NCBI GenBank assembly: GCA_020055645.1
Contig: CM034548.1
Span: forward strand, 20,646,001 to 20,710,000
DNA: 64,000 nt
Source: Tomocerus qinae
Lineage: Eukaryota; Arthropoda; Collembola; Entomobryomorpha; Tomoceridae
Direction: 5' to 3'
This document shows, one piece after another, positions 1 through 14,600 of the stretch. Made by a program: the position numbers and the translations under genes. The notes below the pieces were generated by a model. The model was given only the letters and a program-made list of their open reading frames with translations, did not search any database and was not told where the DNA came from. Within the stretch, counting starts at the first letter, position 1. Every line of letters begins with the position of its first letter.

Positions 1-3000
1 TGTAGGTATTGAAGTTTCTATGAAGGCTTAACGTTTCTGCTTAATTTAACTTGCGCAAGTAATTAGGCATTAGAACTGTTGCTTTGCAATCTAAATCGGT
101 TATAATGTGACTTTGGCTTATGGCGTTTTGCCTTACATATGTGCATGACATTATTTCCATTTTCACAGCTGGTACTACTCAGGAGATAAAGGAAGTAACA
201 TCAAACAAGAAAGGATTAAAACGATCAATTACATTCGCCAACTTAAATGCAGCAACAAAGCACGAACGTTGATGAAGTGTGGCTCTTGGCATTTGGCTCA
301 AGAACAAGAAGGATTGGAATAAGTAGTATATAAGTAAGATGTTTTAGGGAGGTATCTATTTATGTGGAATATGTACCACAACTGACTCCGGGAAACTAGT
401 GAACAAAGGAAATGCCAAATACTTGACAGTTGTACTTCAGGGCAACAGTTTGTGTTCATGTTTAGTTGTCAAAGAGTTAACTTCTAGCCTCCTTATTTGA
501 TCTTCATGCTCTTTGTAGTGCATAATGCCCTCTTCACGAGCAGAAAGTGTTATAATGGATAATCACATGGAGAATTATCACCAATGGCAGCAATTTCTTA
601 TTATTTCATGTAGGTTATAATTTATAACAATATTAATGCGTCTTCGTGACAGTTCGGAAACAGAATCAAGTCCTTGTAACCATACAAAAGTTATTAGATA
701 TTAAGATGATTAAGATTAAAATGAGAGGAATATACAATATTACTGAAATGACCTCGTATTTTCTAAAACTAAATAAAATAAATTAATAAATTAATAAAGT
801 ATTAATAAATGATAAATAAATTAATAAAATAAATAACTAAAACTAAATTAATTAATTCTGCCAAGAAATTGAATACAAATTCAATAATCTCAAATTGTTT
901 GGTATTTTGGAAGTTAATAGATTTTCCAAAATATTTCTCCGAGCTCCTAATATTTTACATCAGTATGATGGATAACTATTAAATTGCTATTCATTTATTA
1001 AGTTGATACCTATAGATAATTAAAAAGGAAACTTTGGAATTATTTGTAAATTATTAAGCATAAAATGAAATGCAAATATCAGATAAAATAAAAATGAGGA
1101 ATATATTCCGTTATTTAAGTCCCGTGTAAATTACATGTATTACCATGACGGAAGAGCTTCATGAATTCTTCCATGTGGAGGGTAAATTAGCTCGACATTA
1201 CATAAATTTGGCTGAGTGCCCTGCGACAAGAACTTGAGATATTGTATTCAAGTTGTCAAGAAGTGAGTTATTTGTGATTTGATATTTGAATATTTAATTA
1301 CGGTTTCCATTTTGGCGAATAAATATTAAAAAGTTGATAGCGTGATGTAAGACAACAATATTTTGGCGTAAAGTTGAACTGATGTGTGTTTAGGTATGAA
1401 GTGATTGAGAAGATAGGATTGACTATTTGAATACTGATATCAGTTGCATCCATCGAACTTTAGAAATTTTTGCATACAAATTATAATGTTCTTTATTTAT
1501 TGCATTATATTTGAAACGAGTTATGGGAAGGAATTTGTAATTGCAGAGAACCGGCACTACGCATTAATTAATGCAATTTGGCTGAATCCTTACAAAGTCA
1601 CCGTGGGTAGTAGAATTGGTTAATGCTTCTCTTAATGTTAGTATCTCTCTGCATTTTTACATGCAAGAAATTAGGATGTGGCATTGTTACATCACATGTA
1701 TGAGTGTAGGTGAACAGCATAAAGTTTACATATGGCATGTTATGGTAGAAGAGAACAAGGCAACATAACCGTTGAAGATGAGTAAATCAAGTTTGGTTGG
1801 CGTAGGGAGTGAGTCGTGGAATCCGGAAAATGAATTAGGTAACTTAGTCTGTTCAAATGCTGACCTCCAATCCATTGGTATGTCATCATTGACTCTCTTT
1901 TGGCTAATCACTCTGCCCTGGTATTATAGGTACTCATACAATAGTTTACTTCTGGGCTGCAATTAGAGATATTTGGTTATTATGACTGATGATGATTGCC
2001 ATGGTGGAATTAAGCGTCATTAGCAGAGAGTTTTTGGTGCAATGCGCATCCATGAATCCGTACCTAACTACGTAATCCATGAAAACATTTTAACAAATAA
2101 CTAATTGTTTCCTTTCTACTTCACATAACACTCGAATTATTATGATGAACAGAATTGCTTATAAATCTCTTCATCCTATCTTGTTCGGTGGAATGTTTGG
2201 CACAATGAATAAACACTAGACCTTTAAGTAGAACTAAATATTTGGGGATACCTACTACATCATTTATAAGTACGCTCCTTATAGATTTCTGTACATTGTA
2301 CGTTCAAATAATTATTATGTAGTTTATCAGCACTCAAGAGTGTTGCGAGCAAGTGATTATGAAGATTTGGATGATGATTGTGTATCAGTATCATTATTTT
2401 CTAAGTTATATACAGGAGCAATGCTCTGATTTATCTATTTTCACGATACAGTAATACACTAACGTAATACATGATAAATGCAACAATAAGTTATTAGTAT
2501 TTGTGCCGAGAGTAAAATGAGCGTGAATGAAATTAGCGAATTAATAGAGAAAATGGTATAGTTGGGGTTTTAAGTGCTTTTAAGAGTGCCTATTAGTACA
2601 TTCATAAAGATATTTGTTGCTATCGTTCTGCGTACAAACATGTTCACATTTTTGCAACTACATCTACACAAGCACAACAGATATATATTTTCATGAAAGT
2701 ATATTGCAACATAGATTTGTAACGCAAAGAGATAATAATGGTAAAGTAAATTGCGGGCTGAGCAATAATGATTCCATCGTGAGCTGTCTTGTCTAAGATT
2801 AAGAATGACCGAATTCTTTAACTGTAATGTTTGAAAAGACAAAACATGAGTTGAACTTGACTTGTTGAGACTTGAATGTATTTGAATGCAATTGTTGGGT
2901 GGAACTATATACATAGCTTTAAATAATAAAGTATAGGCACAAAGTCTACAAGAGAAGATGATGGGATGGTAATAATGTACTCAACAATTATGCAGTTTTG

Positions 3001-3960
3001 TACAGTTGCCAAAAGAATAACAGAACTGAGGAGATATAGATATGCGTGACGTGTGAGTAACTGTTCATGCGTGACGAGCTTTATTTGTTTACACTTTCGC
3101 ATTATATTAGGTATATTGTATTTTATGTATGTACGAATTGTATAATGTTTGATGAGTTTTCGTATTAGATAATAAGTAGTAGTAGAAAGGTCACAATTAC
3201 AAGGGACTGTACATGTACAGCTAGGAGTAAAGAAGTAACAGAAAAAACAAGAAAAAAGATTTCCGTACTGAGTGGAGTGAGTCAAGTCCAGTCTAGTCCA
3301 GTCCAATTCCCATTACACACACAAAAACAAGAGAAGATATAAGCCAAGATCGTTCGTTACATAATAATGCCAGTCCCACTCCACTCCATCAAGTCCCACG
3401 TAAACTGAATAATGCATTGGTAAGTGAGCTATCCAGTCCCATACATGTCAGAGTCACTAAATCCTAAAGACGTACAATCTCGTTTTACTACTAGCCGAGA
3501 AGAGAGTTTTCTGGTCACAGTCAAAGTCTGGGGCGACTATTAAAATTCATAAAATAAGCACATCAAACTCCTAAACAACGAGTCTGACAAGTTCACATAG
3601 TTCATCCACGGCAATTACATAATACAAAAATTACGTCCTCATCTTCTCCGTCTAAATTCAGTCTTACCACTCTCCAAATCTTATAGTCACTGAACTTATC
3701 AATCAATCCCCTAGTTAATATGCATTGAGTAAAGTAGTATATTTACCTAGTAGTTAGTTAGTAGTCAAATGAGTATAATAATAATATGTACTACTAGTAG
3801 ATGATAATAATGATGAACTATATAGTATAATAGTAGTAGTGTGTAGTATATTATAATGTAGTAATGGCTATAGAGTCACCGTACGTATTTAAGTAGTGAA
3901 TATTATATAATAGTAGTAGTAAGTAAGTATAGATAGTGGTCTGTTTGTCAGTCGTTTCTC
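1..3960. other. Gene-poor AT-rich spacer
   Basis: No open reading frame here shows protein-like composition, splice-bounded structure or a recognisable family; the longest candidates (near 2570-3306 on the minus strand) look like chance ORFs. The stretch holds short AT-rich simple repeats: a run built of AATAAATTAATAA-like words around 765-860, and degenerate TAG/GTA trinucleotide-rich sequence around 3735-3935. Confidence 0.6.
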
Positions 3961-3963
3961 TTA

Positions 3964-3969
3964 TTTATT
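3964..3969 (-). terminator. Polyadenylation signal AATAAA for the 4.1-6.3 kb gene
   Basis: A canonical AATAAA lies on the minus strand about 145 bases past the stop codon at 4113, a normal 3' UTR length for a short arthropod gene. Position and orientation are seen; use as the poly(A) signal is inferred. Confidence 0.45.
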
Positions 3970-4112
3970 CTCCTCCATCATCCATTCAATTTTCAATTCA
4001 CTCAGGTTAAACTTAAACTACAAGTTGTACATAGTTGTGCATGGAAAAGTTTGCACATTTCTCAGAAGTGTGTCTGTCTGTCTTTTGTATGAGGCGTTGT
4101 CTATTTGTCCAT

Positions 4113-6327
4113 CTATTTAGAGCTGCTCAGCTCGTAGACTTTTTCCAGAGCTCTCATGACTCCTTTAGCCATTCGGGCTGCATCCTCTGCATTCATGTCT
4201 TGGAGCTCACGCAGAGCTCTGGTTTTGACAGAAGCAAAGTTTCTGTAGGCCATGAAAGTGCCAACACCGACAAGGGCCACACTTCCAACCCCAGTAACCC
4301 AATCAAGCCATTTCCCGGCGCTGAAGACGCTGGTTTGGCTCGACCCGGCAAGTCCTTGTTGAGATTGGTAGGCAGACGACTTGGCATTCGGATTCGCCCA
4401 GTAGTAGACCATATATTGCTGTAGGTAAATAGATATCATATTATATACATCTCTGCTAATTGCAAATCAACACATACTTTTCAAACTCGTTTAATTATCA
4501 TTTGGAAAAGGAATACCTACATTCCCCTAAATTACATTTGGTTTGACTTAATAGGAACGTCTGAAAAGCTCTGCCGTCGTTTACAAACGTGTCATTAGGA
4601 ACAAGGCGATAAAATATTGCTTTATTAGATTAGAGAATGAGAAAGCGACGTTATTGACTCTTTGTGGTAGAATTAAATTCTTTGATATCTACAGAGGCAG
4701 ATTTTTCATATAGATATATAGCCAAGAAAATTGTCGACGTAGTCTGCAGGAGAGTATGGAGTGTAGCGGGGGAAGTATTTGATGAGGAGTCAACAAGGTG
4801 TGTCTGTGCCCAGGGGATTCACATTTCAAGTACATGGCATGGCACAACCACCTGAACTAACTGACAGACCTTTAGACCTTTTTCAAGTGAAAGACCCACC
4901 GCTTGGGTCATCTTTATCATGATCTTTCCACATTCCATTAAACCGCACACACATTAAAGTGAGATGGATCACTTCTACTATTTCGTTCCTCGCTCGCACT
5001 CAATGACTCGACAACAAATACCAACACACAACCACACCAACAACAATGCCAACAAAGAACCAAACTCTGATTCCTTCCTATATTATAGTTATACTATTAT
5101 ATTGTATGTATACCTATACTCCTCCTCTATCTATGGAAACTTCTCTTGTCTTATTACACTGCATACCTTGTTGTTGTCGCGCAGTCTTTTATGAGGAACA
5201 GTCCTCGGCTTTAATTTCTTCTTCTTTTCTAACTTAAAATTATTCCCTCAAAGCCTAGTCCTAACTATATACACGCGCATTTTAATGACATTAGGAAAAA
5301 TTGTGATTCATAGACTGAAATTACATTAGTATCATAATGAGCAGAATGGCAAGTCAATCAAGGTGCATGACGATGATGAGATATAGGCCATTTCATGCTT
5401 TACACTAAACCAAAATTAACTTACTCTACTTATAGAGCTTATAACGTCTTTGCGGTTAAATTCTGCATTTTTTATCTGTGCACTGTTTTGACTTGTACCA
5501 ACTTGTACCTCGGTAACTCTATACAGATAATATTAATATGAACACTAAATCCTACCTTTTTGTGCAGTATCACTATAACCAGCTGTAGGTGAAAGTAATT
5601 TTTTAAAATAAATAATTCACTTAGATTAAAGGCCTTGTAGAGCTTTTTTGGAATTCAATAAACTCGACAAATCCAAATATTTACAGCAGAAATCTTTTGG
5701 GGATGGGTAAATAACTCTGTGGGAATGTCAATAATTCTATATGGGTAGGCTCAGGTATTTAATAAATATTCTGACATTTTTTCATATGATTTTTATTTGC
5801 TTGGGCAAATTATGGGCAAAGGTCTATAAAGGCGATGGAATTTCAATGTTCTATCTACCTCTTTGAAGTGACATCATAATTTCGATTAAGGACACGACAG
5901 AAATGAAAAGGTCTTCTTGGAAAGCATTCTTGGTTCATTTTGGTTGCCAAAGGTTTTGAGATTTGAGTGTTTGTGTGATGTAGGTCAGTAAATTGAAAAT
6001 GAGGGATGACTAATGCTATGATGAAGAGTTGAAATAATCTAAAAGGTAAGATGAGGAATGGTAGATCACCTGAGTGGGCGATGCATCCGGCTTGGCAGCT
6101 AGAAGGCTCGGCTCCTGTTGTCGGAATGCAGGACTCTCCCGTTCTTCAGCCTGTGGGTTGATCTGGGATGACGGGACAGATGAAACGATGGATGTCGGGA
6201 GAGAGGATTTAGAACTGGGTTGGTTGTTTGCAGCGGGCAGCGGAGTGTAGACGGGTCCTTTTTGCTGCGAGGTTGCAGCGGTGGACAGTCCGATGAGGAA
6301 AACGAGGAAGTAAGAAGCAGTTCTCAT
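4113..6327 (-). CDS. Secreted or membrane-anchored small protein, two coding exons, 187 aa
   Basis: Coding exons on the minus strand are 6327..6070 (86 codons) and 4418..4113 (101 codons plus stop). The donor is CAG|GTGATC, the acceptor is TTTACCTACAG, and both sides are phase 0, so the frame is kept exactly. Residues 1-20 (MRTASYFLVFLIGLSTAATS) form a classic signal peptide, which also fixes the start. Residues 21-86 are low-complexity and Pro/Ser/Gln-rich. Exon 2 opens with an aromatic patch (YMVYYW), then a Gly/Val-rich hydrophobic stretch of about 18 residues (VTGVGSVALVGVGTFMAY) that reads as one membrane helix. A charged amphipathic C-terminus ends in KVYELSSSK. An acceptor-like TATTTTAG at 6353-6360 lies just upstream of the ATG, suggesting a further 5' noncoding exon. 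I do not recognise the family and assign no function. General layout resembles the gene at 17.45 kb. Confidence 0.75.
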
Positions 6328-8544
6328 TTTTCGTTGATGACTGGCTCTCTCGCTAAAATAGCATTGAGTCGGAAATTCATTACAAACATTAGACATAATC
6401 GTTGAGTGGAATTCTCTGGAGATTGTGGGTAGAGACGAGGTTGAAGTGGACCTGTCTCATTTTGAAAATGCTGGGATGAAAGGAAATGGATTTCATTCCA
6501 GAACAGAGTGAGTTTTTTAATAACTTTCACCCAATGGCCATGTGCAACTAGCGAAAAGGAGGCTTGATAGAGACCAGACGAAATTGTGTTAGGTAGGTAA
6601 GTTACCAAATTCTGTTGTGAGTGAGACATTCATAGTGGTAGACGTAGACATGAAACTACTGTATTTAAACGTTTATAGTACTTGTAATATGATAATGATA
6701 GTGGGATATCTATATATGAATACGATAGTAGTAGATGGTCTAGATGCTACACTTACACTTTACACGAGACGATGATTGAAATAAAGGGAAATGAAACTAA
6801 GGCAAGGTAAGGTCTCTTGCCATGCCAGTGACTTTCGAACCCTGAAGTGAAGCTGCAGAGTAAATTAATGCATTAGATATAATACATATTTATTACATGT
6901 ATTAAATTATACGTAGCGTAGCCCTAAGTGAGTATCTCTACGCATCTCTACTCTTTATATTAAAACAATAGCTTCATAGTACTATGTACTTCCCCATACT
7001 AGTACATTGTAGTGTAGCTGTAATGTAGTGTAGTTTGTGTACTGAATAACCTAATTTGTGACGGTGGAGCTAAAGCAAGACTTGAGTGAAATGATTTTAT
7101 GCATATTACTATAGAGTCTGCAATAGTTCTCCTTGCATAGGATGATTACGGGGGAAAGATAAGGAATAATCTACGATTATCTACCTAGTTTGAATTCATA
7201 CAACTCTGAATGAGATAGATTATGTATGTATGCGAAGAGATGATGAGACTTTGCACAGAAAACATACTAGTTCTAGTTAAGCACAAGAATTCGTAGCCTT
7301 TTCCACCACCACTTGCTCTATTCTACAATATACATGCAGCAGTAATGTGGCTTGGCTTACATTGCTTTAGTTCAGCTCTAATCTTTGACTGCATAGCTAT
7401 AAGATCATCATAGTAGATTCTTGTTGCTGACATTTGTTGTTACTATAGCTAAGATACTATGTATGTGGTGTATAGTATGTAGTAAGACTAGTGTCAAGTT
7501 GAGTCAGTCTGACTGAACGAGATTTTCTATTGCGAGTTACTCTCGTATGCGACTGCATGGGTTGAGATTTCTACTAACTAGCCTTAAACTCATTCAGACT
7601 ACTTCCGGCAAGATCATAAATGAAAACAAGGCAGTTGAGTACAGAATGGCAAAGACCTGACTTCATTCACTTGGACTTTTCTCCCTCTCTCTTATTCTAC
7701 GATACAATTCTCTGACTTACGTTATTTTGCTCTTCTGTCTGACTTGACTGCATTCCCCAGCGGAAACGTGCATCTGTCCCCCATTCTCTGCTCTTACTAA
7801 CCTATATCTCTCATTAGCATTAATTGCTAGCAAAGTTCAACCATCTATGAAAAACGTTGAAAATCTTTTTAGCTTTACGACTTCAAATTCACTCATTTTT
7901 CTTCGTCTACTTTTATTTCGGGATTCTTTTATACTTAGAAGCACAAGAGAGTTTATATCTTTCTCTACTAACTTATTTAAACTGATCTCTGCTCCAGATA
8001 ACGAGATATAGACACATAAATAATATCTGTAGATTTAATTGATGGATAGATTGCTAATACAAGAGAGTTTGTATATTCTTGCAGTAGAGTTTGCCTATAT
8101 GCATATGTATTTGTCTGTAGTATTCAACTAATAGTACATACAGCTAGCTTGTAGTACAATATCATAATACAACAACTATTATGTATGTATATTCTGTACA
8201 AAAACCACATGTATATTTGCTTGCATAGGATAACCGTATAATATAAGTAACCACACAGACTACTATTACTAGTATACACTGCACTTGTCTATAGCATAAT
8301 TTTACTTGTTCTTCAATGCACCCCTATCATTTTATACTTCACACTAGAATGCAAAACAATAGTAAGACGATCAAATGATAAGTAAATAGGTATGTACACT
8401 TGTAGTTAATGATGTGAATGTAATGTGATCATGATGATGACACACTCAGCCTCAGTTTCTATCACTCTATTAACGAAATCGTTAATTCTTGGCGTCCATT
8501 CCCTAATTCTTGAAATTTGTTAGAAAATGAAGATTAGCACTCAC

Positions 8545-8640
8545 CTGTGTCGCTCTCGAAACTTAAAAATCAAACGAAATTCACAATTTCACAAAATCCA
8601 AGTGGGGACTTTAAGGGACGCTTTGAGATCTGTTTTTATA
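8545..8640 (-). promoter_or_regulatory. Candidate TATA promoter and noncoding first exon of the 4.1-6.3 kb gene
   Basis: On the minus strand a TATAAAA box occupies 8640-8634, and about 90 bases downstream there is a textbook splice donor, ACAG|GTGAGT (exon end at 8545). Together they would give a roughly 60-base noncoding first exon, joined to the acceptor at 6353-6354 just before the signal-peptide ATG by an intron of about 2.2 kb. No strong initiator motif is visible at the expected start near 8608. The link to the downstream gene is inferred. Confidence 0.4.
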
Positions 8641-8649
8641 GCTCTCTTC

Positions 8650-11600
8650 TTCTGGGTGGACACGGCAAACTGAAAATTTGAGGCGTGAATCCCGGGTTTT
8701 TCTACCTGCGCTCGGCGATCTCCTCATTTAAGGGGAGGTTGCAAAGAGACTTAAGTCCTCTCTCATTGGTCTCTACTTCTCCCTCTTGTCAAATCTCTAG
8801 TTCATTTTTAACAAGTCTGTAGAAGGATCCCTTAAGTCTGGAGTCAAGGGCGGACGAATCCCTACCTTAACTTGACCTCCACATTTTTCTCATTGTTATC
8901 TTCTTGAGAATTGTTTACCGTAGTTGCTATTCAATTCAGGTTACCTGTAAGTACCTTATTGCACCTCTATCTCCATCATCTTCCTCAATCATGCATAGGT
9001 ACACGCACCACTAATGTAAAAGTATAGACTCGAATAAGATTTCCATGTAACACTTATCAATATGCAAATAACACCTTTACCTATAAGGGCGTAAATTCGA
9101 AGCTAATACATTTTTACTATTTATATTTACCTATAGAAATAATGCTGCATTATATTGTAATTTATTTATGTAACATAAATAAGATGCATTAGGTTATAGC
9201 ACAATGTATTGTAGCGTGACATTAGTTATGAACTAAATAACGGTCAGTCAATACTTAGGGTATTGCCTCCCTGTAGAGCTTTTAATAATATAGGAAAGAA
9301 ACGTTTTGGAAATGTAATAATGTGTTATTGTGATAGTGACACTAGAGGAGGAGGGAAGGAAGACATGAATCACAGTTTAGCAAAGAGACATTTTTGAGAG
9401 CATTGATACGTGATGCTACATATAGGCATGCTTATAGTACAGGTTTATCTGTATTGTTAGTGTTAAAACAATCAAAAGAATATCCGTGTTTTAAAAATAT
9501 AAATGCAGGGAGGGAAGGTAGTTAGTAGTAGTTAGTTAGGTAGCGGTATATTGATGTCCTTAGAAATAAAGAGGGAGGTTAGGAAATAAGTGCATTGGGT
9601 TGTATAGCAAGAGATAATCTGAAGGGAATGAGATTCTGATGACACAATAGAATAGAATGTTTAGATTGAGAGACTAAACGATATGATTGGCTGGCCTGGT
9701 CTGGTTTTCTTTGGTTGGCATACCAGAGAGTGAGTGATAATAATTATGCATATTCTTATTTCCACAATAATTCCGTCGTGGAAGAAGACAATGACTGCGG
9801 CTTGACTGATTACCTTAGCACACCTCAGAGTGCATATAATAAGCCATAGAAATAAGCAAATCTCGTGTGGACTAACAAAATAAGTGAGGTACATCGTAAC
9901 GTCTACTATTACGGACGGACGGATAGTAAAATCCATTTACAAATAGAGTAACTAATGTATGAATGTAATTGCAAGTAAGTAACAGATTCCTAAGAGCTCA
10001 ATAGTAGGACTAATATATTAAGATATTATTATGCTCACCTTCCCTACATGCGAAATACTAACAATGTATTACTATGAACATAAAACAACAAAACACAAAC
10101 AATTGTTGTGTGTGGAGGTAGGGAAGAGAGAGATCCCGTACGAAATGAAAACACAGAATGCAGGACAATTGCAGAGAATGGTAAGAAGATATGATTTTAG
10201 CGATGCTGGGGTAGGCAGCCAAACCAAAGGGAAGCCTAGCCAAGCCACTGAGCCCAAGTCGAAGCAAACAATTGTTGAATCCCAAGTGAGGATAATAGTT
10301 ACGTTTACGTAGGTATTGCAAATGCAGACACATATGTATATTATGAGGATATGTGGAATACAAAGGAGAACAAGACGAGAGCATTGGTCACCCCCACAAG
10401 AACGTTGGTTTGCATTGCATTCCGTAAATTCGTTTTCACGAACTACTGACTAGTTAGTATATGTGGAAGAAGTGCGAAAAAATCGCCAAGTATAAAACGC
10501 GAGTGAGGCCCCAGAACACGACCAGTTTCCTTTTGACCCTCGAGTTTTGCTATATGCACAGTGAATCTTGCAGCTTTTGTCTCATTAATTTCAATTTGAT
10601 TTGTATCAACGTCTCTTGAAGACGCAAATTTAATTATCAGTGCAGTTTTTATTAAGAGTCTCTGGACGTCTCTCAAATCAGGTAATTGTAGTGTGACAAT
10701 TATTTCTGGATATTTCGGTGGGTGCTTCGCTCTGACATTTAGTTGAGAATGCATCCTCAAATAACAACTGCTCCAGATATAGTTCCTCCTCTCCTACTCT
10801 ACTGCTCTATAAGTATCTCTATAAGAATTACGTTTGCTAGGCTTCACAACATTTGTTTGTTGGCTTCCAGATTTAGTTAACTATTATCCATTTCCTCCTT
10901 TTTGTTAAGTTACGTAAGTTAAGTTGGGATCTCACAACTCCGCATCGCATTCCATTGTACACAAAAGCCAAAGAATGCAAGAATAATATGTTGACCGACC
11001 CATGTACGTAGTACACCGTGTCTCAATCGTTTTTATCCATACTGGAACTTTCTTGTTCGTAGCTACTATACGATTCCCCTTGTTGTGAGTCTAGAGACAA
11101 AATCACTAAGCCTTGACCCTACAATACAACAGTACTTTAAGCTACCTCCGTCTCAGTGCATTTACTTACCAGCAAAGATCTACTTTCCTGTTCGAGAATG
11201 GACACAGACAGGCATATACCTATCTACCACATAAACAGACCTTCGTAGTTTCATAGTCAAGTGCAAGAACCGAGAATTGCTTTTTCCTCTCCGCCATACT
11301 CCTCCAAAACTACTTCCATTCAATCATTCATTCCTCCACACGTACATCCACTTCTCTAGAATTAAATCCACCCGGATAAAAAGAAACGGTACCTTGTCAA
11401 GGACAAGGTCACTTTTTATCGAGTTCCCTTACATTATCGTCCTACACAACCCTTTCCAACCTCCAGGCTCTATTTTCTACCTCTGGCATATTTACAACAA
11501 ACCTAATTACTATTAACATAGGTATACTATAATGTTTGTATCTATATATACTTGCAGTAGGTAGATATTTCAGTTTTTCAATGTCCCGTATTATCGTGAA

Positions 11601-14600
11601 CATTTAAAGCATAATAATAACTCCGTGTGTTTTATTTATTTAAAGAGCCTACGGGAATAGTTCGCAACATGACTCTTAAAAAAGGGAGTAAAATAAAAGG
11701 AAAGTTTTATTATGTAAGAGGATGATCTTGCACGTTAAGCTGGTCAAGTTTTAAGGTTTGTCCTTGATAGAACAGTTTGACTAGTAGGATAAACAACGTG
11801 AGGTGAGTAGAGGAAAAGTCTGTATGACTGTACTATATAGAGTCCCTATACAATATATAAATAAACAATAGTCGTCATATAGAGTGTTACTGTTAATGGA
11901 TGGATGGTTGGAGGAGCATCTCCCAAAATAGAAAGATCCTTGCCTCAAGGTATTTACACAATTCCTTAGCAAGGTACGTGTGTGTAGCCATCTCAAGAGT
12001 CGAGGAAAGTGATTTAGAGTCAGTCACAGCAATTTCATGAGAGAGAGAAAGCATTTTATCCGTTGGTTTTATTGCAGGAGACGTAGAGACACGGAGTTTA
12101 GTGTAATGGACACGGAAAGCCCATTCTTGTATTCACAATTGCCTTTCCATGGCTCCATAAAATAATTCACGAAACGCATTACTAATAGTCGGAGGAATCT
12201 CTTCTCACACAAGCACCTTGTCATTCTCATTACTGTTGTCAAGCATTTCGGTTGAATTGCATTTCGCAATTCCAGCCTGTAGTAGTCACCTCAGAGAGAG
12301 ATACCATTATCAGACGCCTACAAATGTATTTCTTTAGTGCCTACTCTTAATGTACGCATAGATATTTACAGTCATACTTATGTACAAACTTACAATTAGA
12401 CTAAGCATTGAATTTCACGCTATACTTACATCCCATTACATTGTATATCTGACCTATGCTGCTCTGATAATACAACGCAGAGAGTACAACTGAGGAAATT
12501 AGCCGAGATGAGTAGTATTGAATCTCTATATTATAGTTTCTTCTCTAACTAACCATAGATAGTAAATATATAGACACCCTTAATTTAGATATATAATTAT
12601 ATATACATTAAGTAACCAATATATCGCCATTCATAGTTATTGCCCAGACTTGCAATAATAACAGTTATAAAAGTAATTCCGAGAGAATGGCGGAATTATT
12701 GCTGAGTGTTTGCTTATGCCCATTGCAGAATGAAATGGTTTCGGTGCATTCCATTTCTTTTTTGTCAGGGATATCGGATTCACTTGTAGACCCTAATCTA
12801 CGCGTTAGTCTACATTTTATAGGAACTAAAAGTAAAGTAAACCAAGAGCACATTTTCCAAGCATCTTGTGTAGCATGCCAAGGAATGAGAGAGGATGGCA
12901 GTGCATTAAGTGCAAAATTATATGTACACACGTTCTCGTAATATATAATAGTTATGTTGATAGCGTAATAATAGTGAATGAGAAAAATTTCTAGAATGGA
13001 GGGTGAGAAGTAGGCAGGGAGAAGACTCGTAACTCGTAAGTAGCATACACACTCCACTATAAGTTAGGCACAAAGAGTACCTTATTGTGAGTTGGCTTAA
13101 TGCATAATCCTCGCAAAGATTCTGCTCTAATTGAGCTCATTGGAAGAGGAGAGCACAAAGCACGGACGGATGCAGATACAGTCTGAGGCATCGTAAAACT
13201 CTTCAGGTTAACAATTCCCCTTTGTTTCCTTAACTCTTGCGGTGAGTTGATATTAATAAAAATAAAAGGTATTAGGTAAAAAATACACTCGTCACTATTA
13301 CCCATAATACGTCCTGCCATTGTCTTCCATTTGACAATTAGCATTCAAAGTAGACTTGTATATTATATTATGGATTATTAGTAGGTGACTCAATCTAATT
13401 CTAGAAATATGCTTTTTCTTTTTGACCTACTGATGTCAAAGTCAAGGAAAACGATAATGTAGGCTTGCTCCACATTGTCTCAGTCTCCCCTCAAACCATA
13501 GTAGCATATTAATCTTATAGTTTGCAAAGAAATTATTATGATTCTTCAGGGAATGCTTAATTTTTCATACGGCAAAGACTTTTAGGCACAGTTTTTTGTC
13601 TAGCGAGTCTGCATGCTACAGTCTGAATCTCTTTCTTTATGCCAAACGAAGTAAGTGGACTATCTCTTCGATCACTACTTCATTCTAATTGACAGCGACT
13701 CTTCATGCAAGCGTACCAAAGAGACACGACATGAGTTTTCAGCAATATTTATTTAAACATGAGTAATTCCCTTTTTATATTCTGTCTCTAATGAATTTGG
13801 CTGTGTAATCTACGCATCACGCGTGTGATAGCAATTAATCCGGTACCTACGTATTATATACTAGACATTTTTATCTACATTTATGATAGACATCATGTAT
13901 CTACAGATAATATATATTTGCTATGGTTCAAGTTGCTAAGCTTAGTAATCCCATCTTTGCAAGATGCAATTTTGTTGTTTTATATTTTAAGTGGAGATGA
14001 AGATGGGTTGTAGAAAATAGAACAAGATAGTAGCTGTATTATATTATAGAAGTTAAGAGGCCAAGGAATGAAAACATAGATGTAGGCATGTGATGGAAAG
14101 TAACTGTGCAGTTAGATGAAAGAGAAAAAGTGAGTGCCAATAAGATAGTGAGTGACATTTCCAGTAATCTATTTACTACATCATATATAAACAGTCGAAA
14201 ATGCTTTGACAGGTGGATGAGATCGAAAATGAGATTTAGGGAATGTCATCCATGATAGCGTAGCAGAGTACAGTGACGAGGTGCATTTAAGCAAGTCGAT
14301 TTCGAATTGGAATCGAAATTGAAAGACGAGGCAGTGGAATGAATAGAAAAAATCAAGTTTATCGGCGCTGGAAGGATAAAATAGTAAGGCAGAGAAAATT
14401 GTAGATAGCTTAAGTCGTTGTTCTGTATTGAACTGTCTTCCTTGATCTTGATACATTGCATCAACGACGAAAGACGACAACCAAAGTAAATAGTAGAACT
14501 TAGGACACTTTTTTACGAGAAGCAGGGAGAGAGAGATACATTAGGGTCAGAATGACTGAGTGACAATTCTTCTCTTTCATTTGAGTGGAAAGAAAAAGGT

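Noticed and set aside
10443-10760. 105-codon minus-strand frame in the spacer between the two secreted-protein genes
   Set aside because: Composition is mildly protein-like, but no family, signal peptide or splice partner could be found, and no ATG context supports it.
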